Of a DNA stretch of 45,818 nt, positions 33,092 to 41,226 are shown in pieces. The notes beneath the pieces were generated by a model, which was given only the letters and a program-made list of their open reading frames with translations, did not search any database and was not told where the DNA came from. Numbering within the stretch: the stretch's first letter is position 1; each line of letters begins with the position of its first letter. The position numbers and the translations under genes were made by a program. The DNA comes from Poseidonibacter ostreae (GTDB taxonomy: Bacteria; Campylobacterota; Campylobacteria; Campylobacterales; Arcobacteraceae): the NCBI RefSeq assembly GCF_009208055.1, contig NZ_WFKI01000020.1:1-45818 (forward strand), given 5' to 3'.

Positions 33092-33534
33092 TATTATATA
33101 TAGATGGAGATGCCTTTCCAAATTTATTAAAACCTATTGTTTTAAGAGCAATTGAAAGATTAGAACTTAAAACTATAGTAATAGCAAATAAAAAAATAAA
33201 TATAGGAAACTCAAATCATATTACATATATGATAGTTGATGCTGGTGCTGATGAAGCTGATAATAAAATAGTTGAACTTTTAAATATAGACGACTTAGTA
33301 ATAACAGCAGATATTCCACTAGCAGATAGAGTGATATCTAAAAAAGCGCATGCAATTGATCATAGAGGTGCTATGTACACAGAAGATAATATAAAACAAT
33401 ATCTTGCATATAGAAACTTAATGCAAGAAATAAGAGATAGTGGAGAAATGACAAAAGGCCCAGCTGCTTTTTCTTCAAAAGATTCACAACAATTTGCAAA
33501 CTCATTAAACAAATTTTTGCAGAATATAAAATAA
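33088..33534 (+). CDS. UPF0178/YaiI family protein (DUF188)
   Basis: A 148-residue protein of the YaiI/YqxD family, a PIN-like fold with likely nuclease-type acidic residues. Seen: Y-I-D-G-D-A-F-P at the start, V-D-A-G-A-D-E-A-D-N-K-I, I-T-A-D-I-P-L-A-D-R-V and the C-terminal G-P-A-A-F-S-S-K-D. The function is unproven in the family. It overlaps the preceding stop by 4 nt (ATGA arrangement). Confidence 0.88.
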   Translation: MILYIDGDAFPNLLKPIVLRAIERLELKTIVIANKKINIGNSNHITYMIVDAGADEADNKIVELLNIDDLVITADIPLADRVISKKAHAIDHRGAMYTEDNIKQYLAYRNLMQEIRDSGEMTKGPAAFSSKDSQQFANSLNKFLQNIK

Positions 33535-33562
33535 TTTAACATAAGACAAAGGATTTACCATC

Positions 33563-34441
33563 ATTTTAATAGACCAAGCAACAAAAAAACAATTTAACTC
33601 ATTTTGTAAGAAAAATAATCCAAAAGATTTAGAAACTGCAATTGAATACTTTACTATATTTGGTGGGATGAATATTGATATTGATATTACAATTCCTTTA
33701 AAAGATTTAATACAAACAGAAATTTTAGATAAATATAGATATTTAAAAAACCAAATCAATGCAATTACTGGTGGATATAGTGTAGACCAAGCAGTATTAA
33801 GTGGTATTGCATTAGGAGATAGAAGAACAAACTCATCTTTTAAAAGAGCCTTTGTAAGCTTTGAAGAGGGAATGAAGTGTGTTGATGGACTTGTTGAGAG
33901 AGGTATTATAGAAATAGAATCATCACAACATTTCTTACTAAATCAAAGAGGAGATAGTAAGATATCTAAAAAACTTCTATTTACAACTCCTTTTTTAAGA
34001 TTCTGGTTTGCCTTTGTTTCACCTATTTATAAGGGTATTAAAGAGGGTAATTATGATGAGTTTTATAAAAATTATGAAAATAGAAAAGCTGAGTTTACAG
34101 GTTTTGTATTTGAAGAATTAGCAATGGAATTTTTAAGAGATGCCTATGCAGATGATGAAATTAAAAATATTGGTAAATATTGGGATGATAAAAATAGTAT
34201 TGATTTAGTTGCTAAAACAAAATCTGGAAAAACAATAGCTGCATCTTGTAAATATGTTAACTCTAAAATCAAAAAAAGTGAATTAAACAACTTAAAAAAC
34301 ACTTGTAAAGAAGTTGGCTTTGAACCTGATATTTGTATATTATTTACAAAAAAAGGCTTTACAAACGAACTTAAGTCATTAAAAGACGAAACACTAAGAT
34401 TATATACTGCAAAAAGTTTTAAACTACTACTTGATAAATAA
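33563..34441 (+). CDS. DUF234-type protein with apparent AUU or AUC start
   Basis: Open frame of about 292 residues. The C-terminal half resembles DUF234, the nuclease-like tail of archaeal-type ATPases (F-T-G-F-V-F-E-E-L, then I-D-L-V-A and A-A-S-C-K-Y as a D-x(n)-x-x-K-like set). A winged-helix segment lies around residues 60-110. No P-loop is present, so the ATPase part is missing. AAAGGA stands 6 nt before ATC (33560) and 9 nt before ATT (33563), with an in-frame stop at 33542; the first ATG is 33668 and would remove 35 residues that read as normal protein (K-K-Q-F-N-S-F-C-K-K). Confidence 0.6.
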   Translation: MLIDQATKKQFNSFCKKNNPKDLETAIEYFTIFGGMNIDIDITIPLKDLIQTEILDKYRYLKNQINAITGGYSVDQAVLSGIALGDRRTNSSFKRAFVSFEEGMKCVDGLVERGIIEIESSQHFLLNQRGDSKISKKLLFTTPFLRFWFAFVSPIYKGIKEGNYDEFYKNYENRKAEFTGFVFEELAMEFLRDAYADDEIKNIGKYWDDKNSIDLVAKTKSGKTIAASCKYVNSKIKKSELNNLKNTCKEVGFEPDICILFTKKGFTNELKSLKDETLRLYTAKSFKLLLDK

Positions 34442-34443
34442 AT

Positions 34444-35511
34444 ATGAATTTAGTTGGACTTGATTATGTAAATGATAAAGATAAAGAGTTAACTAAACTC
34501 TTTATTGAATCAAAAGGTATAAAAAAATATATCTTAGGAATAAATAAACTTGGAAAAAGTGTATTAAAACATCTAGAAGTTGATGGAATAATAGATGACT
34601 TTACAAGAGTACAAAAATCAAGAAAAAAAACAGTACTTCAAATAGAAGATGTTCCTAAAGACTCTATTATTTTAACAGTTGCTACAGGAAGTCCACTTGA
34701 AGTAAATAATAAACTAGATGAGTTAGGATATACACACTTTAACTATTTAGCCTTTATAAGATACTCAAAATTAGATTTAATTCACCCTCCTTTTATTATG
34801 GACTTTAAAGATGATTTTTTAGAAAACAAAAGTAGATACCAAGAGACTTACAATCTTTTAAGCGATGATAAATCAAAAGAAGTTTTTGAAAAAGTAATAA
34901 ATTTTAAAATGAGTTTTGATTTGAGTTTTATGAAAGGTTTTACAAATAACTTTGATGAACAATATTTTGATAAAGATTTAATTCCAAATATTAAAAATAT
35001 AACTTTTGTAGATGGTGGTGCATATGTTGGTGATACACTTCCAAATATAATACAAAACTTTCCTGATTATAAAAAGATATATTGTATTGAACCAAATGAT
35101 TTACATATAAAGATTGCCAAAAGAGACTTTTCAACTCAAAGAGATATAGAATTTATAAACTGTGGTTTAGGAAAAGAAAAAATAGAAATCAATCAAGCCC
35201 AAGAAACACAAGATATATGTGCACATGACTATCAAGCAATAAATATAAACACAATTGATAATCTAATAAAAGAAAAAGTAGATTTTATAAAACTTGATAT
35301 TGAAGGTGCAGAACAAGATGCAATTATCGGTGCAAAAGAAACTATATTAAAGAATCATCCAATTTTAGCTATTTGTATCTATCATAAAGCTCAAGATTGG
35401 TATAAAGTGCCCCAGTTAGTACTTAGTGTTAGAAATGACTATAAAGTCTTTATACGCCATTATATGGAAGGCATTTATGAAACTGTTATGTATTTTATTC
35501 CAAAGAAGTAG
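34444..35511 (+). CDS. FkbM family SAM-dependent methyltransferase
   Basis: A 355-residue protein. The C-terminal half (about 175-345) is an FkbM methyltransferase with the SAM loop F-V-D-G-G-A-Y-V-G-D-T, I-E-P-N-D, and the family motif F-I-K-L-D-I-E-G-A-E. The N-terminal half (about 20-110) resembles a small Rossmann-like sugar/nucleotide-binding region, seen in proteins that act on polysaccharides or glycans. The target is unknown. It begins 3 nt after the DUF234 gene and ends the plus-strand run. Confidence 0.85.
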   Translation: MNLVGLDYVNDKDKELTKLFIESKGIKKYILGINKLGKSVLKHLEVDGIIDDFTRVQKSRKKTVLQIEDVPKDSIILTVATGSPLEVNNKLDELGYTHFNYLAFIRYSKLDLIHPPFIMDFKDDFLENKSRYQETYNLLSDDKSKEVFEKVINFKMSFDLSFMKGFTNNFDEQYFDKDLIPNIKNITFVDGGAYVGDTLPNIIQNFPDYKKIYCIEPNDLHIKIAKRDFSTQRDIEFINCGLGKEKIEINQAQETQDICAHDYQAININTIDNLIKEKVDFIKLDIEGAEQDAIIGAKETILKNHPILAICIYHKAQDWYKVPQLVLSVRNDYKVFIRHYMEGIYETVMYFIPKK

Positions 35512-35545
35512 AGATTAAAACCCTTACTTCTAAAGATAAGAAAAA

Positions 35546-35896
35546 CTAGTTTTTAGCAGCAGTAACTATAATCTCAACTAAAGTTTCTACACTTGCCATA
35601 TTTGTTTCAACACAAGCACGTGCTGGTGGATTTTCTTTTGAAACCCATTCATCCCAAACACTATTAAAACCTGCAAAGTCTCTATAAATATCCTTTACAA
35701 ATATTTCTACTCTTAAAATATCATGCTTAGTAACTTCAACTTCAGCAAGTCTTTCTTCAGCAATTGCTAAAACTCTAGCAGCTTGACCTTTGATATCAAG
35801 TGTTTTATCATCAGATACAATTCCAGCTAAATATACCGTATTATTGTGAACTACTGTTCTACTCATTCTTTCGTTTACTTGTTTTCTAATAACCAT
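35546..35896 (-). CDS. RidA family protein
   Basis: A 116-residue YjgF/YER057c/UK114-type protein. Signatures are V-Y-L-A-G-I-V-S-D-D, the core Q-A-A-R-V-L-A-I, and P-P-A-R-A-C-V-E with the Arg that positions the substrate carboxylate. RidA hydrolyses reactive enamines and imines; this sequence lacks the typical first segment N-x-A-P-x-A-I-G-P-Y and is nearer to the Rid4-7 style groups, so deaminase activity is not assured. AAAGGAAA precedes the ATG. It lies 11 nt after the ABC-F gene. Confidence 0.85.
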   Translation of the reverse strand: MVIRKQVNERMSRTVVHNNTVYLAGIVSDDKTLDIKGQAARVLAIAEERLAEVEVTKHDILRVEIFVKDIYRDFAGFNSVWDEWVSKENPPARACVETNMASVETLVEIIVTAAKN

Positions 35897-35907
35897 TTTA
35901 TTTCCTT

Positions 35908-37740
35908 TTATTGTAGCTTTTCTATTTTAGCATTATACTCGTCTAAAATTTCATCCATTTTTAATTGTTCAACTTCTAAAGCTGCAAATTTTTCATCGAT
36001 TTTACTTTGATTAACTTTTACAGCTTTTGAAAGTTCCATAACTTTTGCATTATCTCCTGCATTTGAAGCTTGTACTAGTTCATGTTGTTCTGTTTCTATT
36101 ATATCTTCAATTTCCATGATCTCATTTTCATATTTTTCAACTTTTTTCTTTAATGAAGAAGTTAATTTATTTCGCTCTGTAAGTAAAGCTGTTCTTTTCT
36201 TTTTATTCTCTTTTTTATTAACTTTAGGTTTAGATTTAACTTTTACTTCACCCTCTTCTTCTTCCCAACCAATCTTTTCTAAGAAGTCATCATATCTTCC
36301 ATCAAAATAGTCAGCTCCACCTTTTGAGAAGATAATTAGTCTATCACATACACGTCTTAAAAGTTCTTCACTATGTGTTACAACAATACATGAACCAGGG
36401 AAGTTTTCAATAGCAGTTGTTAAAGAATCAATTGATTCCATATCAAGGTGATTTGTAGGCTCATCTAGAAATAAGATATTTACATCTTTTGCTAATATTT
36501 TTCCAAGCATTACTCTAGATTTTTCACCACCTGAAAGTAATGATACTTTCTTTTTACTATCATCTCCTGAAAACATCATAGAACCAGAAATTGCACGTAC
36601 ACTAGATTCTGCTAGTTTTATATTTCCTGTTTGGATTTCATCCATAACTGAATTTTCTGGATTTAAATGGTCAATATTTGTTTGTCCAAAGTGTCCAAAA
36701 GTACTAGTTCCATGATAATCAACTTTTCCACTTAATTGTTTAAGTTCACCTGCAATTACATTTAGTAGAGTTGATTTTCCTTTACCATTTTTTCCAATAA
36801 TTCCTAAAGTCTCACCTTTTTTAAGTGTAAAAGAAATATCTTTAAAAAGAATATTATCACTTGAGTATCCAAAACCAACATCTTTAACATCTAATAATAC
36901 TTTTGCAGGAGTTTCTTTAAAGTTAAAATCAAAGTCTAAAGTATTATCATGAACAATTGAGCTTAAATCATCCATTTTATCAAGCTCTTTTTGTTTTGAT
37001 TGTGCTTGTGCTGCCGTTGAAGCTCTTGCTTTATTTTTAGCAATAAACTCTAATAGTTCTTTTCTTTTTTTATCTTGAGTTGCTTTTTGTTTTTCATGAT
37101 GTTCATCATTTGATGCTATTTGTGCATAAAATTTATGAGTATTTCCAGGTATTACTTCAAGATTTCGTCTTACTAATCCCATAGTATGTGTAGTAACATG
37201 ATCCATAAAATCTCTATCATGGGTAATAATTATAACCTCACCCTCGAAACTTTTTAAAAATGCTTTTAACCAACGTAAAGATAGAATATCAAGGTAGTTT
37301 GTAGGCTCATCTAGTAATAATAAGTTTGGTTCAGTTACTAATAATTTAGCAAGATTTATTCTAATTTGATAACCCCCTGAAAAAGATAAAGGATCTTTAT
37401 CTAAATCTTCATCTGTAAAACCTAAACCAAATAAAATCTTTTCAACTTTATAAACATTATACATATCTTCTTCACTCAAAGATAAAGCAGCTTCATCTCT
37501 TACAGTTTTTTCAGTGAAAACTAAGTGCTGTTTTAATGCACCAATTTTATAGTTTTTAGGAATACTAATTACTCCCTCATCACTAAATTCTTCTCCTAGA
37601 ATTAGTTTAAATATTGTAGATTTTCCACTACCATTTCGTCCAACAAGTCCTATTTTATTACCTTTGTTTAATCTAAAGTTTAAATTAGAAAATAGTTCTT
37701 TTTGACCATAGGATTTGGATACATTTATAAGTTCTATCAT
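35908..37740 (-). CDS. ABC-F family ATPase (Uup/EttA type)
   Basis: A 610-residue soluble protein with two ABC domains and no membrane segments: Walker A G-R-N-G-S-G-K-S-T and G-K-N-G-K-G-K-S-T, signatures F-S-G-G-Y and L-S-G-G-E-K, Walker B L-L-L-L-D-E-P-T-N-Y-L-D and I-L-F-L-D-E-P-T-N-H-L-D. The C-terminal extension (about 510-610) is a Lys/Glu-rich coiled coil as in Uup. ABC-F proteins act on ribosomes in translation or antibiotic protection; which one cannot be told. A TATAAT (37776-37771, minus strand) 30 nt before the ATG is a likely -10 box. Confidence 0.9.
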   Translation of the reverse strand: MIELINVSKSYGQKELFSNLNFRLNKGNKIGLVGRNGSGKSTIFKLILGEEFSDEGVISIPKNYKIGALKQHLVFTEKTVRDEAALSLSEEDMYNVYKVEKILFGLGFTDEDLDKDPLSFSGGYQIRINLAKLLVTEPNLLLLDEPTNYLDILSLRWLKAFLKSFEGEVIIITHDRDFMDHVTTHTMGLVRRNLEVIPGNTHKFYAQIASNDEHHEKQKATQDKKRKELLEFIAKNKARASTAAQAQSKQKELDKMDDLSSIVHDNTLDFDFNFKETPAKVLLDVKDVGFGYSSDNILFKDISFTLKKGETLGIIGKNGKGKSTLLNVIAGELKQLSGKVDYHGTSTFGHFGQTNIDHLNPENSVMDEIQTGNIKLAESSVRAISGSMMFSGDDSKKKVSLLSGGEKSRVMLGKILAKDVNILFLDEPTNHLDMESIDSLTTAIENFPGSCIVVTHSEELLRRVCDRLIIFSKGGADYFDGRYDDFLEKIGWEEEEGEVKVKSKPKVNKKENKKKRTALLTERNKLTSSLKKKVEKYENEIMEIEDIIETEQHELVQASNAGDNAKVMELSKAVKVNQSKIDEKFAALEVEQLKMDEILDEYNAKIEKLQ

Positions 37741-37795
37741 ATTACTCTTTTTTATTTATTTATAAATCGGATTATACGCAATAAGGAGTTATAGC

Positions 37796-39823
37796 CTAAT
37801 TAAAAAAGCCTATTTTTTTTATATCTTCAATTATCTTTTCAAAATCATTTCCATAAGCAAAGCAAACACCAATTTTACATGCTAAATATTTTTTATCTCT
37901 ATTTATCTTTTTTAATATAAATGGCAAATCTGGCATAGTTTTATTTTTAAACATATCTTTTCTAGCTTTTAAAACTATATACCCATTTTCATAAGCTATA
38001 TAACTACGTAATAACCATGATACTGAGCTTGGATTTGAATAGAGTATTGTACTACTTGATTTAATAGATTCTTTAGCAATATTTTGTAAATTTAAATCAT
38101 CATCTAAAGCTGCAATTTTTAGTATATTATCAATCATATTTGACAAGGAACTTTTATAAGCGCTATCATAAACATCAGCATTTGCTATAAAACTATCATC
38201 ACTCATTTTCCATCTTTTATCTTTATAAAATTTGACTATTGCTTCTTTATTTAACTTTTTTGCCATATCTAAATATTTTGAATCTAAGGAATAATCATAA
38301 GCTTTTAAAAGTGCAGTAATTATAAAAGAATAGTCTTCTAATAAGGCCTTAACTTTTGGTTTTTTATCTATTAGTTTTTGGTGATATAAAGTATTATTTA
38401 TATATAAATTTTCAAGTAATATATTTAAGTGTTTTAATCCCTTTTTACTATACTCTTTATTGATTTTTCCTGCTTCAAATAATGAAGAGATATATAAACT
38501 ATTCCAAGATGTCAAAATCTTATAATCAATAAAAGGGTATTTTTTCTTTTCTCTAAATTCTTTTAAATCTTTTTTTATTTGTTGAAGATTAATAGGAATA
38601 TTTTCCAAGGATTTTTTTGTTAAATAAGGATTGTTATAGTTGTATTCAAAATTTCCCTCTAAAACAATATTAAAGTACTCTAAAATATTTTCAATTTGAT
38701 TTTCATCATATCCTTTTTGCTCTAGAAATTCATATACTTCATCATAAACAAATACAAAATAAACACCCTCTTCTTTTTTGCCATCAAATAAACTATCAGC
38801 ATCACTTGCACTATAAAAAAGATTTTGCTTGTTAAACCTTATATCTACAAAAGATATAATTTCATCTAGAATATTTTTATAAAAGATATCATTAGTTATT
38901 CTATAGGCTTTTGAATAAACACCTAATAGTTCTGCATTTGTATAAAGCATTTTTTCAAAGTGTGGAATCATCCACATTTTATCTACACTATATCTATAAA
39001 AACCTCCCTCTATTTGATCATAAATACCACCATTTGCCATACTTTTTAAGGTTTTTGTAGCTATTTCTAATGCTTTTTTATTTTTTGTTATTGCATAAAT
39101 ATCAAGTAAAGTTTCTATTTTAGAAGCATTAGGAAATTTAGGTCTATTTGAGAAGCCGTGATATTTTTCATCAAAACTATCTTCAACTTGCTTTATATAT
39201 TTATCAACTATTTGTTTTTCTAAACTTGTGGGTTTAAAACTTTGATTTTCATACTCTTTTAAAACCTCTTCTATTTCTTGTGCAGTTTTTACAACTTTTT
39301 CATTTTCATTAATGAAAATATCATTAATGTTTTTTAAAACTTCTCTTATTCCAACACTACCATTTCTAGCATCATAAGGTATATATGTATTTGCAAAAAA
39401 TGCTTTTTTATTAGGTGTTAATATTACAGTAAGTGGCCAACCACCACTTCTATTATTTATTAGACTATGAACATTTTGATAATATTTATCTATATGAGGC
39501 ATTTCTTCTCTATCAATTTTTATTGATATATAGTTTTTATTTAAAATATTTGCAACTTCAATATTCTCAAAAGATTCTTCTTCCATAACATGACACCAAT
39601 GACAAGTGCTATATCCAATAGATAAAAAAATTGCTTTATTTTCTTGTTTTGCTTTTTTAAAAGCTTCTTCATTCCATGCATACCAGTTAACTGGATTATG
39701 TGAGTGTTGTTTTAAATAAGGAGAATCTTCATTGATTAATGAGTTTGTATAAGTCTCTTTTGCATTTAAATATAAAAAGAATATAGGAAAAAATAGTAAA
39801 AGTATTAAGTTTTTAAATTTCAT
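37796..39823 (-). CDS. DUF255 (YyaL/SSP411-type) thioredoxin-domain protein with signal peptide
   Basis: A 675-residue protein. Residues 1-21 are a Sec signal (basic M-K-F-K-N, hydrophobic run, L-N-A). The N-terminal thioredoxin-like domain has the C-H-W-C motif (C74, C77) within G-Y-S-T-C-H-W-C-H-V-M-E-E-E-S-F, the DUF255 hallmark; an (alpha/alpha) barrel of glycosidase type follows (I-P-H-F-E-K-M-L-Y and F-Y-S-A-S-D-A-D-S). Most relatives are cytosolic. It may be a periplasmic thiol protein or carbohydrate-active enzyme; no activity is established in the family. Its AGGA ribosome-binding site is inside a perfect hairpin. Confidence 0.88.
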   Translation of the reverse strand: MKFKNLILLLFFPIFFLYLNAKETYTNSLINEDSPYLKQHSHNPVNWYAWNEEAFKKAKQENKAIFLSIGYSTCHWCHVMEEESFENIEVANILNKNYISIKIDREEMPHIDKYYQNVHSLINNRSGGWPLTVILTPNKKAFFANTYIPYDARNGSVGIREVLKNINDIFINENEKVVKTAQEIEEVLKEYENQSFKPTSLEKQIVDKYIKQVEDSFDEKYHGFSNRPKFPNASKIETLLDIYAITKNKKALEIATKTLKSMANGGIYDQIEGGFYRYSVDKMWMIPHFEKMLYTNAELLGVYSKAYRITNDIFYKNILDEIISFVDIRFNKQNLFYSASDADSLFDGKKEEGVYFVFVYDEVYEFLEQKGYDENQIENILEYFNIVLEGNFEYNYNNPYLTKKSLENIPINLQQIKKDLKEFREKKKYPFIDYKILTSWNSLYISSLFEAGKINKEYSKKGLKHLNILLENLYINNTLYHQKLIDKKPKVKALLEDYSFIITALLKAYDYSLDSKYLDMAKKLNKEAIVKFYKDKRWKMSDDSFIANADVYDSAYKSSLSNMIDNILKIAALDDDLNLQNIAKESIKSSSTILYSNPSSVSWLLRSYIAYENGYIVLKARKDMFKNKTMPDLPFILKKINRDKKYLACKIGVCFAYGNDFEKIIEDIKKIGFFN

Positions 39824-39827
39824 AACA

Positions 39828-39862
39828 TTATCCTAATATATGATAATTATATATTAGGATAA
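39828..39862 (-). promoter_or_regulatory. Perfect 14-bp inverted repeat covering the DUF255 ribosome-binding site
   Basis: TTATCCTAATATAT (39828-39841) and ATATATTAGGATAA (39849-39862) are exact inverted copies with a 7-nt spacer. On the minus strand the AGGATAA nearest the ATG (39834-39828) is the ribosome-binding site of the DUF255 gene, so folding would hide it. It is also 23 nt past the dapD stop, but no T-run follows, which argues against a plain terminator. A protein-binding operator is the other reading. Confidence 0.6.
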
Positions 39863-39885
39863 GTATGTTTAGTATTTGTTAATTA

Positions 39886-41073
39886 CTAGTGTAAATCAGC
39901 GTTTAATTTGATTTCTCTAGTTGATCTCATTGCAATAATTTGACCATTTACAGAGTTTTGTCTAAAGTGAACTCCATTTACACCTAAGAAATCCATACCT
40001 CTCATAAGAGATTTAATTTCTTTTTCTGGATTAGCTTTAGCAATTGCTTCAACAGCTTTTTCAGATAATGTGATTTTTGTTCCTGGTAAAATAGTTACAC
40101 CAGCATCTAAAATACAACCATCACCAATAGCAGTACCAGTACAAGAGTTTGCACCTAATAATGTATTTTCACCAATAGAAACAGGAACACCATCAGTTCC
40201 AGAAAGAACACCTAAAATAGAAGCTCCACCACCAACATCAGAACCAGCACCAACTACAGCAGATGAAGAAATTCTTCCCTCAACCATTACTGAACCTTCA
40301 GTTCCAGCATTAAAGTTAATATATGCAGCACCAGGCATTACAGTAGTACCAGCTGCTAATTGTGCACCCATTCTTACTTTTGAAGTTTCTAAAATTCTTG
40401 TGTTATCTGCTAAGATTACATGAGATAATAATCTTGGGAATTTATCTACCATATCAATTGCAGGATATTTTCCTGATAATTTTAATGAAATTTCATTAGC
40501 TCTTAACCAGTCTAATTCAAGTGGTTGATTTCCAACCCATGCACAGTTATGAAGTTTTCCAAATACACCATTTAAGTTTAATGATCTTAAAGCTGCTTTT
40601 CCAGTTGATAATGCATATAATTTTAAATATGCAGTTTCAGTTGAAGCAACATCTGCATCTTCAAAAATAAATACAACTTTATAATCATCAGCAGTTAATC
40701 CTGAATCAATTGGTAAAGATGCAAGTGTTGAAATAACTTGAACATTTTTATGATCTTCACCTTTTGCTTCTGCAATATAAGGAGTAAATGCTTTAACACA
40801 CTCTTCTAAGAATACATCAGAAATATTACAAACTAATTCAGAACCTGTTGTATCTACATTTTCACCAGCAATTTTAAGTGCATTTAATAAAACAGCTGCA
40901 CTACCGTTGTTTTCGTTCCAGTTAATAATTGGGAAAGTTGCTTGTAAGATTTTTGAAGAGTCTAATTGACCTCTATCTACTTTTGCAATACCAAATCCAA
41001 TTGGGTTTCTATACCAGTCTTGTGATTGTACATCTTCTATTAATTGTTTAAATTCTTCTTTAGTGTTAGCCAT
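39886..41073 (-). CDS. dapD: Tetrahydrodipicolinate N-succinyltransferase
   Basis: Succinylates tetrahydrodipicolinate in lysine and diaminopimelate synthesis. The N-terminal part (about 1-200) is the Campylobacterota-type extension; about 225-350 is a left-handed beta-helix of hexapeptide repeats (V-M-V-E-G-R-I-S-S-S-A-V-V-G-A-G-S-D, then G-D-G-C-I-L-D-A-G-V). It ends near 395 residues. The start at 41073 is chosen because GGAG lies 6 nt upstream, while the ATG at 41100 overlaps the -10 promoter element. Confidence 0.9.
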   Translation of the reverse strand: MANTKEEFKQLIEDVQSQDWYRNPIGFGIAKVDRGQLDSSKILQATFPIINWNENNGSAAVLLNALKIAGENVDTTGSELVCNISDVFLEECVKAFTPYIAEAKGEDHKNVQVISTLASLPIDSGLTADDYKVVFIFEDADVASTETAYLKLYALSTGKAALRSLNLNGVFGKLHNCAWVGNQPLELDWLRANEISLKLSGKYPAIDMVDKFPRLLSHVILADNTRILETSKVRMGAQLAAGTTVMPGAAYINFNAGTEGSVMVEGRISSSAVVGAGSDVGGGASILGVLSGTDGVPVSIGENTLLGANSCTGTAIGDGCILDAGVTILPGTKITLSEKAVEAIAKANPEKEIKSLMRGMDFLGVNGVHFRQNSVNGQIIAMRSTREIKLNADLH

Positions 41074-41098
41074 TAAAAACTCCATAATTTTTTGGGGC

Positions 41099-41104
41099 AT
41101 TATA
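41099..41104 (-). promoter_or_regulatory. -10 element of dapD
   Basis: TATAAT on the minus strand, preceded by TAG, 25 nt before the chosen dapD ATG. Its last bases form the upstream in-frame ATG, which therefore cannot lie within the message. Confidence 0.6.
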
Positions 41105-41167
41105 CTATAAAGTAAAATAAAGGAAGTTTAAAAGATACAAATATATTTCAATAACAACTCTTAATAT

Positions 41168-41199
41168 TTGTAATCATTTTGTAATTTCCAATATATAAA
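41168..41199 (+). promoter_or_regulatory. Pho-box-like direct repeat and -10 element upstream of phoX
   Basis: TTGTAAT (41168-41174) and TTGTAAT (41179-41185) are identical 7-mers separated by CATT, giving the 11-bp period of PhoB-family sites. TATAAA (41194-41199) lies 8 nt further on as a -10 box, with no -35 box otherwise. The arrangement fits an activator of the PhoB/PhosR type binding in place of the -35 box to induce phoX on phosphate limitation. Confidence 0.55.
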
Positions 41200-41226
41200 A
41201 TGTCATCAATAAAAAAAGGATAAAAT

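Noticed and set aside
35532..35552. AAAAACTAGTTTTT palindrome at the ridA end
   Set aside because: No loop and mostly A-T pairs; not convincing as terminator or operator.
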